Part shown: piece after piece, positions 26,978-35,990 of the stretch | How the letters are laid out: the number at the start of each line of letters is the position of its first letter | Position numbering within the stretch: the stretch's first letter is position 1 | Source: Candidatus Thalassarchaeaceae archaeon | Lineage (GTDB): Archaea > Thermoplasmatota > Poseidoniia > Poseidoniales > Thalassarchaeaceae | Direction: 5' to 3' | Assembly: GCA_030748775.1 (NCBI GenBank) | Contig: JASMLH010000001.1 | Location: 67,744-106,657, forward strand | Length of the DNA stretch: 38,914 bases | Notes under the pieces: generated by a model | Database searches by the model: none | Seen by the model: the letters and a program-made list of their open reading frames with translations, nothing else | Told to the model about the DNA's origin: nothing | Translations under genes and position numbers: made by a program

Positions 26978-27523
26978 ATGACAGACGTTGACCTAATGAC
27001 ACAGGCTGCCCAGAATATCACGCAGGGCGACTTCATGGGGGCAATGGCAATCTTCGAAGGACACATAGATGCAAATCGCGATGATCCAGCTGGTTACCAT
27101 GGCTGGGCCGAGTCCGCACTTTTCGAGATTCAGGAGAATGGAAACTTTGACGAGAAGGGGAACGACAGAATCAACGAGGGGCAAGTTGCTGCGTACTTCA
27201 AGAAAGCAGCAGCATTAGACCCCCAGAGCACGGAGTATCAGGCTGCATATGCCAACGCACTGATTGAGTTCGATAGGATTCCAATGGCTATCAGGGAATT
27301 GAAGAAGTTGAAGGAACTAGGGGACTCTTCTGATGACTTCGACGTAACTCAGGATTTGTACCAGGCCGCGAAGATGCTCATCGACAACATTGACTTCAAG
27401 ACCAACTTTGACAGAAGCGAGCAGTTCGCCAAACAATTCCTGCCAGTGGCAGTAGAGTTTGCCTTGCTTGGCATGGGATTCGCCTCAGCGGAGGAGGCTC
27501 TTGAGTACCTCCAGACAGAGTAG
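26978..27523 (+). CDS. TPR-like repeat protein
   Basis: QAAQNITQGDFMGAMAIFEGHIDANRDDPAGYHGWAESALFE..., YFKKAAALDPQSTEYQAAYANALIEFDRIPMAIRELKKL. Confidence 0.75.
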   Translation: MTDVDLMTQAAQNITQGDFMGAMAIFEGHIDANRDDPAGYHGWAESALFEIQENGNFDEKGNDRINEGQVAAYFKKAAALDPQSTEYQAAYANALIEFDRIPMAIRELKKLKELGDSSDDFDVTQDLYQAAKMLIDNIDFKTNFDRSEQFAKQFLPVAVEFALLGMGFASAEEALEYLQTE

Positions 27524-27534
27524 GGGGGGCATAA

Positions 27535-28410
27535 TTGCAACGCGACCGGTTCATGGTCGCTGTTGGGTATCATGGTCATGCCTTCCACGGTTCTCAGATT
27601 CAACCCGATGTTAGAACGGTCGAGGGCTCCATTTCCAATGCTCTTCAGAGGCTCACTTGGTGGACGGAGGGGTGCTTGGAAATGTCCAGTAGGACGGACG
27701 CAGGCGTCAGCGTCCGATTCAACCTGGCCAGGATAGATCTACCCAGAACAGTATCCAAACAGGCTAACGAGTCTTCGATAATTCGTGCACTGAATGACCA
27801 TCTCCCGGTTGGGGCCGTCGTTCTTTCTGCCTCCAAGGTACCAGATGAATCCAAGGTAAGGTACGCGGATTCTAGGAAGTACCTATACAGGCTGGAGTGC
27901 ATAGAGGAATGGCCCTCTCTACCTGATCCAGACCTACTCAGTTCAGCATGTCAAATGATTGAGGGCAAACACGACTTTTCCAACCTCTCAAAGATTGAAG
28001 ACGATAGGGATCCAATTCGGACTGTTGACGAGTGCCGCCCTTGGGTATCTGGCGATGGACGGCCCGTTGGATTCGTAATTTGCGCCAAGTCGTTCCTATG
28101 GAACCAGGTCCGCAGGATTGCCTCTGCCTTCTCGGGCATTTCTTCCGGACGACTAGAACTGATGGACCTGGACTTGGCCATGAGGAAACCGGAAATCCCG
28201 GTGGACATGGGAAGGGCCCCTTCCGAGGGCCTTGTTCTCTGGGAGATTTCACACCTTGATATCGCCAATCCGCTCCCCAATGGAATCCCCGAGCCCAGTA
28301 ACCTGTCCACCCGTCCAGAGGATCCTAGAGAGTACAGGAGATGGCTCTCCATGTCTGGATACGAGATTAGTACTCTACTGGAGAATGAGTGGAGGTCCAG
28401 GCTCAATTGA
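27535..28410 (+). CDS. truA: tRNA pseudouridine synthase A family (TTG start, or ATG at 27553)
   Basis: VAVGYHGHAFHGSQIQPDVRTVEGSISNALQRL, MSSRTDAGVSVRFNLARID (catalytic Asp), FLWNQVRRIASA. Confidence 0.93.
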   Translation: MQRDRFMVAVGYHGHAFHGSQIQPDVRTVEGSISNALQRLTWWTEGCLEMSSRTDAGVSVRFNLARIDLPRTVSKQANESSIIRALNDHLPVGAVVLSASKVPDESKVRYADSRKYLYRLECIEEWPSLPDPDLLSSACQMIEGKHDFSNLSKIEDDRDPIRTVDECRPWVSGDGRPVGFVICAKSFLWNQVRRIASAFSGISSGRLELMDLDLAMRKPEIPVDMGRAPSEGLVLWEISHLDIANPLPNGIPEPSNLSTRPEDPREYRRWLSMSGYEISTLLENEWRSRLN

Positions 28411-28843
28411 GCTCTATGTGCACCAGGTCCCCATCAGAACAAGGCAGAACTTCCCTAAGGAAAGCCCCTGAAATCACTTCAGCAGTACTGGTGTGCCTAG
28501 TCAAATCTGGAATCAGAACAGCACATTCCTCCCAGGAACCACCATTCCGTGAAATTCTTGCAACAAATGCTGTAGCTCCACCGAAGGACTTCCCATCTCT
28601 TTCGAATCCATCAATTCTGTGTGGCTCCGGCGACTCGCTCGAATCCCCTTCCTCCAACCCTGCAATGACTCTCAACTTTCTGAAAAGGTCAGCGGAACCC
28701 CCGTCGACATCGACGTTTAGTGTGCCAGGCCATGCACCTACTCCGAGAACCCGCTTGAATTGCGACTGGTAGTGGCTTTGCGACATGAAGACATGTGCCC
28801 TTCCTAGCCCGCTGCTAACAGTCCCACTGATTCTCATGACCAT
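28403..28843 (-). CDS. ribK: CTP-dependent riboflavin kinase, archaeal type
   Basis: GTVSSGLGRAHVFMSQSHYQSQFKRVLGVGAWPGTLNVDVDG, IDGFERDGKSFGGATAFVA, DLTRHTSTAEVISGAFLREVLPCSDGDLVHIEL. Confidence 0.88.
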   Translation of the reverse strand: MVMRISGTVSSGLGRAHVFMSQSHYQSQFKRVLGVGAWPGTLNVDVDGGSADLFRKLRVIAGLEEGDSSESPEPHRIDGFERDGKSFGGATAFVARISRNGGSWEECAVLIPDLTRHTSTAEVISGAFLREVLPCSDGDLVHIELN

Positions 28844-28880
28844 GGCGGGACCTCATGGCTCATAATTTTCGGCATAGGCA

Positions 28881-29780
28881 CTATAGTTCCAATACCGTTG
28901 ACTGCCGGGCCACTCCCCATCCCAGCTCCCTCACTCTACTTGCCTGGTCGGAACTTTCGTCAACTAGTGGATTGGTGTGATTTAGGTGAATGAAAATTAC
29001 GTCTGGATCTCCAGGCCCCTTGCTCCCAATGATTTCTAGGGTTTTCGAGACCGTTGGGTGGGGAATTTGAGTCATGTCCCTTCCCGGTAGTTCGCCTTCG
29101 TCCCAGAAAGTGCCATCCACCAGGGCAATGTTCACTCCTAGATCCAAAAGCCAGCTCTTCACATCCTTGGCTTCGTATAGCCCCAGGGTACCTCCCCAGT
29201 GATCATGATCTGGAAGGAAAAGTAGAGACTTGTTGGGCCCGCTGATCAGTATTGCATGGGTGTCGGATTCCTCGTCCCTGTGGGGGACGGGAAGTAAGGT
29301 ATACCTGAAACCACATCCTTCGGATGGCGTGAATGGGCGATTCGATTCGACAATAGTGGCTTCAAACGGAGCCTCCAGGCCCCTCGCACGGACCACATCC
29401 AGAACCCTCGAGCTTGCGAGAAGGGGGACGGAATCTAGCCCCATCGACTCTTTGCCGAACTGTCCAAGTCCGTCAATATGGCCTAGGTGGGTATGTGTCA
29501 GGCACACGGTCTTTGGAGATGCCACTCCATCCATCCCGAGGCTCGTTGCCGCTATCCAGAGTTGCTGGGAAACGTCCCTTGTAGCTTCTACTAGATGCAG
29601 GCCTCCATCTTCCCCCAATATTGCGATTGATGAGGGATGGAGCCTCAATGATGGGTCCATTTGAGCTGCAGAGCACCTTTCACAGTCGCATCCTGCTTGG
29701 GGGACTCCTCCATCCTGGGCGACTCCCAGAATTGCAACTCTCACTCCACCCGAGTCCATGCCCTGGGATTGCCCACCCAC
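28881..29780 (-). CDS. PqqB-like metallo-beta-lactamase-fold hydrolase
   Basis: VAILGVAQDGGVPQAGCDCERC, VCLTHTHLGHIDGLGQFGKE, PHRDEESDTHAILISGPNKSLLFLPDHDHW. Confidence 0.85.
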   Translation of the reverse strand: MGGQSQGMDSGGVRVAILGVAQDGGVPQAGCDCERCSAAQMDPSLRLHPSSIAILGEDGGLHLVEATRDVSQQLWIAATSLGMDGVASPKTVCLTHTHLGHIDGLGQFGKESMGLDSVPLLASSRVLDVVRARGLEAPFEATIVESNRPFTPSEGCGFRYTLLPVPHRDEESDTHAILISGPNKSLLFLPDHDHWGGTLGLYEAKDVKSWLLDLGVNIALVDGTFWDEGELPGRDMTQIPHPTVSKTLEIIGSKGPGDPDVIFIHLNHTNPLVDESSDQASRVRELGWGVARQSTVLEL

Positions 29781-29850
29781 CCATCAAGCCCTCGATTGGA
29801 AAATTCCAGGTTTCCGATTAAACCTTGAACCGATACTCCTTCTGGATGCC

Positions 29851-31029
29851 ATGCCAGTCGACCTTTCCTGGATGCGCGAGAGGTACGAGGAGCTTCGAGC
29901 CCAAGGTCTCGATTGGAACCCCCCCACCCTGGAGGCAGCCAACGAACCAAGGTGCGTTATTGATGGAAAAGAAATGATAATGCTATCTGCCAACAACTAC
30001 CTCAATCTGACAACCCACCCCAAGGTCGTCGAAGCAGCAATAGATGCTACTAGGAAGTATGGTGCCGGCTCAGGCTCTGTCCGAGCCATTGCAGGCACTA
30101 TGGACATACACCTTGAGGCCGAGAGAATCTGTGCCGAATTCAAAGAAGTAGAATCTTCGCTGATATACTCGGCTGGCTATACTGCCAACGTCGGACTAAT
30201 CCCCTCATTGGTTAGGGGACCAGAGGACGTGATAATCTCAGACGAGCTCAACCACGGTTCAATCATCGACGGAGTTAGGCTGACCAAGGCATCGAGGGCA
30301 GTCTATCCGCACAATGACATGGGTGCTCTGGAGAGGGTTCTGCAGGAGAACCAGAATTCAGAGAGGAAGCTAATAATCACAGACGGAGTTTTCAGTATGG
30401 ATGGTGACATCGCTCCTCTGGACGAAATCGCAAAGCTAGCAGAGGAGTTCGGAGCCATGACATTCGTTGATGACTGCCACGGAGAAGGAGTACTTGGCAA
30501 TGGAAGAGGGATCGTCTCACACTTCGGGCTCCAGGGCAAGGTGACATTCGAAATCGGCTCTTTCTCGAAGGCTTTGGGTGTACAAGGGGGGATAGTTGCT
30601 GGTAGTGATGAGGTAAGGACTCACGCTCTCAACCACAGTAGATCGTGGCTCCTCTCAGGAAGTCAGCCACCAGGAGTCGCTGCAGCACAGAAGGCCGCCA
30701 TAGAGGTCTTGGTTGAAGAGCCTGAGCACGTCTCCAGACTTTGGGAGAATACGTCGTTCTTCCGGCAGGAGCTGGACTCAATGGGCTTTGATACTGGGGT
30801 GAGCGAGACCCCGATAATCCCAGTGATGTGCGGAGAAAGCAGCAAGGCCAAGGAGCTATCGGAAGAGCTCAGAAAAGAGGGAGTAATGGTAGGCGCCATA
30901 GTATTCCCAATGGTATCTAGGGACAAAGCGAGGGTAAGGACTCAGATGTCCGCCGGGCTCTCGCGCGAAGATATCGACTCCGTTCTCTCCGCCTTCGACA
31001 GGTGCGGGAGAAGGATGGGACTCATCTGA
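29851..31029 (+). CDS. kbl: Alpha-oxoamine synthase: glycine C-acetyltransferase (2-amino-3-ketobutyrate CoA ligase)/AONS family
   Basis: MLSANNYLNLTTHPKVVEAAIDATRKYGAGSGSVRAIAGTMDIH, DDCHGEGVLG, GSFSKALGVQGG (PLP Lys). Internal ATG at 29851 preferred. Confidence 0.85.
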   Translation: MPVDLSWMRERYEELRAQGLDWNPPTLEAANEPRCVIDGKEMIMLSANNYLNLTTHPKVVEAAIDATRKYGAGSGSVRAIAGTMDIHLEAERICAEFKEVESSLIYSAGYTANVGLIPSLVRGPEDVIISDELNHGSIIDGVRLTKASRAVYPHNDMGALERVLQENQNSERKLIITDGVFSMDGDIAPLDEIAKLAEEFGAMTFVDDCHGEGVLGNGRGIVSHFGLQGKVTFEIGSFSKALGVQGGIVAGSDEVRTHALNHSRSWLLSGSQPPGVAAAQKAAIEVLVEEPEHVSRLWENTSFFRQELDSMGFDTGVSETPIIPVMCGESSKAKELSEELRKEGVMVGAIVFPMVSRDKARVRTQMSAGLSREDIDSVLSAFDRCGRRMGLI

Positions 31030-31048
31030 CAGCACTTCTGGCGGATAA

Positions 31049-31633
31049 TCAGGCATCCCCTACAGCCTCATCCATCTCACTGTCAGTTTGTTCTGGAGGG
31101 AGGGTGTCTTCTGGGTATGTTGTATTCCTCATGCCCTTGAATGGGTCCAAATCCTTCTCAATGAGCCTTAGGATCCTCCATCTCGGGGCATATGAGAGGT
31201 GAACATAAATTGGCCCAGGAAGTATCATTATCGCTAATCCCACTAACTCTACCATTCCTCCGTATTCGTAGAATTCTGAGAACACCATCACTAGGAGTCC
31301 GATGAAGGGGAACGGGAATAGGTACCTCCTCCTGAGTTCAAGCCTCACTGGAGGCCTCTTTATTGCCATTGAAGTAATCAGTGAAATTGCACCCAATGAT
31401 GCCGTGACCACCACCAGCCTTGCAGCCAGAGATGGCCATTCTTCCAGCTCACCGATAAATGCCGAGAGCAGAAGCAGCGGAATTGCAATTAGAACTCCAT
31501 AGAAACCGCCAACAAATGCCGGGTTCGCCCAAGTCAACGGATATCTCAGGAATAGCCCACTAAGGCCACCTGGCTCGAGCATTTGGCGATGCTCCTGATC
31601 AAGCCCTCCGACCGCGCCCCTCCAGTTAACCAC
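31049..31633 (-). CDS. Membrane protein, unknown
   Basis: 194 aa, four hydrophobic segments. Confidence 0.6.
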   Translation of the reverse strand: MVNWRGAVGGLDQEHRQMLEPGGLSGLFLRYPLTWANPAFVGGFYGVLIAIPLLLLSAFIGELEEWPSLAARLVVVTASLGAISLITSMAIKRPPVRLELRRRYLFPFPFIGLLVMVFSEFYEYGGMVELVGLAIMILPGPIYVHLSYAPRWRILRLIEKDLDPFKGMRNTTYPEDTLPPEQTDSEMDEAVGDA

Positions 31634-31747
31634 GAGAGTCGCGCCCCATGAGGTTCTTTTTTGTCATTTTCCCAATTATTGGCCATTTTTCTCGTCCTAG
31701 GGCCGTTTTTGGCAGAAACACCCCCAGAATTCTAATTCGGAGGGATT

Positions 31748-32956
31748 ATGACAGAGTGGCAGTTACCGACTGCTCTGGGGTTTGTAATGTCCGAGGAAGA
31801 CTCACTTTTCACAATCTCTGAGAAGCACTTGGATAGTGGTCTCCGTGGAATTCCTGTTGGCACCTGTCTCACCTCTTACGTAGACCCAGTTGAGGGAGTT
31901 CACTACGTGGGCTATCCAGTAGGGGACCTATCAAACCTGGAGGAGGAGGACGTAATCTACCTGCTTTTTCACAAGAAGCTTCCGAACGACGAAGAGTCGG
32001 CAGCCTTCAGGAAGGAACTGGCCCATCGCGGTGAAGAGATCCCTACTGGTGCACTCAGAGTTCTAGAGACTCTAACTCCCGGTAGCGGACATCCCATGGA
32101 CTGGCTGTCAATTGGCATTATGGCAATGGGGGCCGCCGAAACGACTGGCGATGCAAGGTCAGATTCGATGAACCTGATTGCCAGAATGCCGGAACTAATG
32201 GCTCGGATTTTCCTGCTCAGAGGAGGGGAGAAGGAGAAATTGCGCCCTAGGAAGACCGAACTCGGCCTAGTCGAGAATTTTGTCCATATGCTAGGTATTG
32301 ACGGGGGGGAAGCCGAGAGGATGAAACGGGTCTTGCGATTCTTCTTCATATTGCACATGGATCATGGAGGGGGGAACCTGTCTACATTCTCGGGCAAGGC
32401 GGTTGCCTCTGGTCGGGCCTCGGTTTATGCTTCATTGGCCAGTGCAATGAATGCCCTCTCAGGGCCACTACACGGACGTGCAAACCAGGCCTGTCTAGAG
32501 TTCGTTCAGCGGATAGGAACATCAGATCACTCCGAAATCGAGGATTTCGTAAGATCAGAACTAGCCGCCAAGCGTCCGATTTATGGCTTCGGACACGGCG
32601 TACTAAGGGCCGAGGATCCCAGAGCACGACTCCTGATTGAATTGGGCTCGGAGATCTGCCCCGACGACGAGCACTTCCAGGTCGTTAAGGCGTTGAGGGA
32701 GGTCGTACCCCCGATTCTGAAAGAGCATCCGAAGATCAAGAATCCATATCCGAACGTCGATCTCGCTAGCGGAAGCCTACTCCATGCGATTGGCTTCCGA
32801 AAGCCTCACTACTATACGACATTCTTCGGATGGGCCAGAGTAGCAGGAATTTGCGCGCAGATCCTGGATGAGAGGAACTCAAGGGATGGACGGGGCGTGC
32901 CTATCTACCGACCCAAGTACATAGCAAAGGACCAGCCTTCTAGGCGCCTGGACTAG
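31748..32956 (+). CDS. gltA: Citrate synthase
   Basis: GNLSTFSGKAVASGRASVYASLASAMNALSGPLHGRANQACLEFVQRIG, YGFGHGVLRAEDPRA, RPKYIAKDQPSRRLD C-terminus; GGAGG upstream. Confidence 0.93.
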   Translation: MTEWQLPTALGFVMSEEDSLFTISEKHLDSGLRGIPVGTCLTSYVDPVEGVHYVGYPVGDLSNLEEEDVIYLLFHKKLPNDEESAAFRKELAHRGEEIPTGALRVLETLTPGSGHPMDWLSIGIMAMGAAETTGDARSDSMNLIARMPELMARIFLLRGGEKEKLRPRKTELGLVENFVHMLGIDGGEAERMKRVLRFFFILHMDHGGGNLSTFSGKAVASGRASVYASLASAMNALSGPLHGRANQACLEFVQRIGTSDHSEIEDFVRSELAAKRPIYGFGHGVLRAEDPRARLLIELGSEICPDDEHFQVVKALREVVPPILKEHPKIKNPYPNVDLASGSLLHAIGFRKPHYYTTFFGWARVAGICAQILDERNSRDGRGVPIYRPKYIAKDQPSRRLD

Positions 32957-34065
32957 CTGCTATGGGTCTTCCCTGCGCCTCTATGGCCCAGGATCCTGGG
33001 ACTTCCCCATGGCAAGCCCTCTTCGGCATCTCTGGCCCATCTTTCCTCAGTCCCCTTCCATCGCATCCTAAGCCCCTGTTCTTTGACGATTGACGCTCTA
33101 TTGCCCGGCTCCAATTCAGACCAACTCGGGAGTGACTCCGAAGCCTCAATCATCAGTTCCGCCAACTCATTACTCGAAGCCTGCCCCAACCTGGCCGACC
33201 ATTCTTCATCCAATGGCTGGCTTGCAGGACGGGGCCAGCGAGGACTCCCGTCCGGCCTTTCCACAACTTGTGGATCCATGTGGTCTGTCACTATCGAAAC
33301 TCCCGCCCTCAATAGGGCGGCTTCTCTTTCCAATGGAGCAGGCCAGACAAAAAGACCCATCCCCCGGCGAATTTCCTGTAGCCTTTCCAATCCTTTTCCA
33401 TTCAGGCCCACTGGAGGTCCGGGATTGATCCATCTGGTCCATCCGGATAGGTACTCCATTGCCATCCCCATGGATTCCATGCCATCCCTCCTGACGGTTC
33501 TGGCTATTGATCGAACAGAGGTCCTTGCAAAGTGGGGCATTGCAACCGTACGCTTCACCCTCCAATACCTCCCCCATGACCTAATCCTAGGCATCAGGCG
33601 CGTCACTGGAATGCCAAAGCCCACGGAATTGGCAACTGGACCAATCCTAGGTGAGAAGCTGGAAACGAGAATAGATCTGGCTGGAAGGTCAAGTGAGTCC
33701 AGCTTTTGGCCTAGAAGTTCCATGGCTGAACCTAGGTATTTGTCGGTGTCTATCCTGTTCACCGGGTGAGGAATCTTGAATTCTATGTCCACGGTCTTCC
33801 CCCCGTCCTGCCAATGATCAGTGAATGACCGATTCTTCAGCAAATCGTCCATCGTCGCAATCCCGAATCCTCTAAGTTCGTTGGTGGACAATTGCTCGAC
33901 GCACCTTCCACGAATTGCCCCCTTTCCCGGAACGAACTCATCGTGGTAGATGACCAGTTCACCTTCTCCGTCGATCCTCAGATCAAACTCAACCCCATCA
34001 GCGAACTCCATCCCGTGCTGTAACGCTGCGACGGAGTTCTCATCGGGTTGTTCCCATGTACTCAT
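32953..34065 (-). CDS. Glycerophosphodiester phosphodiesterase-like protein with C-terminal HRG motif (apparent circular permutation)
   Basis: N-term DENSVAALQHGMEFADGVEFDLRIDGEGELVIYHDE; VDIEFKIPHP; GVSIVTDHMDPQVVE; C-term SPRILGHRGAGKTHSS. In-frame TAG immediately precedes the ATG. Confidence 0.85.
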   Translation of the reverse strand: MSTWEQPDENSVAALQHGMEFADGVEFDLRIDGEGELVIYHDEFVPGKGAIRGRCVEQLSTNELRGFGIATMDDLLKNRSFTDHWQDGGKTVDIEFKIPHPVNRIDTDKYLGSAMELLGQKLDSLDLPARSILVSSFSPRIGPVANSVGFGIPVTRLMPRIRSWGRYWRVKRTVAMPHFARTSVRSIARTVRRDGMESMGMAMEYLSGWTRWINPGPPVGLNGKGLERLQEIRRGMGLFVWPAPLEREAALLRAGVSIVTDHMDPQVVERPDGSPRWPRPASQPLDEEWSARLGQASSNELAELMIEASESLPSWSELEPGNRASIVKEQGLRMRWKGTEERWARDAEEGLPWGSPRILGHRGAGKTHSS

Positions 34066-34170
34066 CTAGATAGTGCGAATGGTAATCAGCCCAAGAATGC
34101 AGGGGGTTCGTGAATTTCCCGCCGCCCCAACGCTCTTACTCTTCCTCTCTTACCGAGGAGGCTGAGTGAC

Positions 34171-35988
34171 ATGTCAGAGACAGTAGAATTAGACCGCGCA
34201 TCAGACCCAAAAGCCGTCAGAGGATACGCATTTTACGATTGGGGCAAATCAGCATTCGAAACCAGCGTTACAACAGCAATCCTTCCGTTCTGGTTTGCTC
34301 TTCTCTTCTTGGAAGCAAACGGTCTGACCACAACAGTTCTATCTAAATCAATGTCAAGTGATGCAATTTGGTCATTCTCAGTTTCTGGGGCCGCATTGCT
34401 CGTCGCTCTCATCAGCCCCTCTCTGGGCGTAATCGCAGATCGCAGGGCAATCAAGATGTGGTGGTTGAAGATTCTAACATACGTCGGAGCAGGATCAACA
34501 TTCCTTCTTTTCGCTGCCCCTCTTCTGCCAGTCAGTACCCAATGGGTCTGGCTAATGGTGATGTTCATACTGGCAAATATCGGATTGAACGGAGCTGGGG
34601 TGTTCTACAACGCGCTCCTGCCTCATATGGGTAAAGATGACGAAATGGACCGCATATCCAATCTGGCTTTTGCTTATGGCTATCTGGGTGGGGGGTTGCT
34701 ACTAGTCATCCACATCGTGATTCTCATGATCACAGATTATGCAGAATGGGCCACCCAACTGGCGATGGCTACTTCCGGAATTTGGTGGTACGGCTTCGCC
34801 CTATTGACATTCAATTGGGTCCCTGAACCTCCAATAGAGAACGAAATGGAGTCATTGGGGATAAAGGAGTCCGCCTCCCTGGCAATAAGGGAGATCAAGA
34901 AGACCATAGGAGAGGTAGACAAATTCAGGACACTCTTCATCTACATGCTCGCTTATTTCTTCTTCATTGATGGCATCAATACCGTAACCGCATTAGGTGG
35001 AATCTTCGGAACGACCGTATTGGGAATTACAGGGCTTGACCTAATGGTGACAATTCTAGCTATCCAGTTCGTCGCAGCCCCTTCTGCAATCGGTTTCACC
35101 AAACTATCTGAGAGAATCGGGACAAAACAAGCGTTGACAGCCTCTCTTATCGGTTGGGTTGTGCTATGTTTTGCGGCCCTTGCCTTCGCACCCCTTCAGT
35201 TCGAGTCCCATGAAGAGTATCAGATTCGATATGACTGGGACGATGCATCTAGTTCATACAATGTTCAGGTGGATGAGAATATTCCCGAACTGGCTCAGAA
35301 GTTAGAATACCAGAATGATGAGTTTGATGAACAGGGTTGGGCCACTACTTGGAGTCATGTACTGCCCATCGAGATTGACGATCGGAGTGACACAAAGAGA
35401 TGGATGCTTGTGGAAAGAGACGCAGAAGGCGAGAAGACCGAAGAAACTCACATTCTTTCCCTCTCTGGCATTGATTCTGGGGAGATCGAGTCATTCATCG
35501 CCACTCTAGACAATTCGAGATTCAGTGTGAGCATTTCAGGGGGATCATTGGATGCCGCCTCCAATATAGGAGTTGACCACCCAACCAACCTGGGTGACGG
35601 AAAACTGGATTGGATCCCTCAGACTGCCAGAGACAAAGTCTGGGAACCCCTAGGCCTATCAGTAGGGTTCCAATTCTTACTCTTGGGATGCGCTATGGGT
35701 ACCCTATTGGGTGGATCCCAAGGTCTCGCTAGGAGCCTTTTCGGACAGATGGTCCCAGAAACCAGAAGTGCTGAGTTCTTCGGCTTCTTCGGCTTCTTCG
35801 GCAAAGTTGCTGCTCTAATAGGGCCCTTGTTGTATGGATTCATGACGGTGGTATTCGATAGCAGAGTAGGGATTCTCAGCATCTCAGTACTAATCCTGAT
35901 AGGTACCTTGTTGATGAGAAAGGTGGATGTAGAGCAAGGAAGGAAAGACGCTGCCGCAGAAGACGCTAGGAACCGAGGATTGGCCTGA
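34171..35988 (+). CDS. UMF1/Atg22-like MFS transporter with soluble insertion
   Basis: GYAFYDWGKSAFETSVTTAILPFWFALLFLEANG; AEFFGFFGFFGKVAALIGPLLYG; multiple TM. Confidence 0.88.
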   Translation: MSETVELDRASDPKAVRGYAFYDWGKSAFETSVTTAILPFWFALLFLEANGLTTTVLSKSMSSDAIWSFSVSGAALLVALISPSLGVIADRRAIKMWWLKILTYVGAGSTFLLFAAPLLPVSTQWVWLMVMFILANIGLNGAGVFYNALLPHMGKDDEMDRISNLAFAYGYLGGGLLLVIHIVILMITDYAEWATQLAMATSGIWWYGFALLTFNWVPEPPIENEMESLGIKESASLAIREIKKTIGEVDKFRTLFIYMLAYFFFIDGINTVTALGGIFGTTVLGITGLDLMVTILAIQFVAAPSAIGFTKLSERIGTKQALTASLIGWVVLCFAALAFAPLQFESHEEYQIRYDWDDASSSYNVQVDENIPELAQKLEYQNDEFDEQGWATTWSHVLPIEIDDRSDTKRWMLVERDAEGEKTEETHILSLSGIDSGEIESFIATLDNSRFSVSISGGSLDAASNIGVDHPTNLGDGKLDWIPQTARDKVWEPLGLSVGFQFLLLGCAMGTLLGGSQGLARSLFGQMVPETRSAEFFGFFGFFGKVAALIGPLLYGFMTVVFDSRVGILSISVLILIGTLLMRKVDVEQGRKDAAAEDARNRGLA

Positions 35989-35990
35989 GA

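Noticed and set aside
31640-31747. T-rich tract and partial repeats (TTGGCCATTTTTC, AGGGCCGTTTTTGGC) before citrate synthase.
   Set aside because: Plausibly an ordinary promoter/terminator region; similarity between the two stretches is short.
35776-35802. Tandem 9-bp repeat TTCTTCGGC x3 in the UMF1-like transporter.
   Set aside because: Encodes FFGFFGFFG at a position where the family has a conserved EFFGF-type motif, so it is explained by protein sequence and codon choice.
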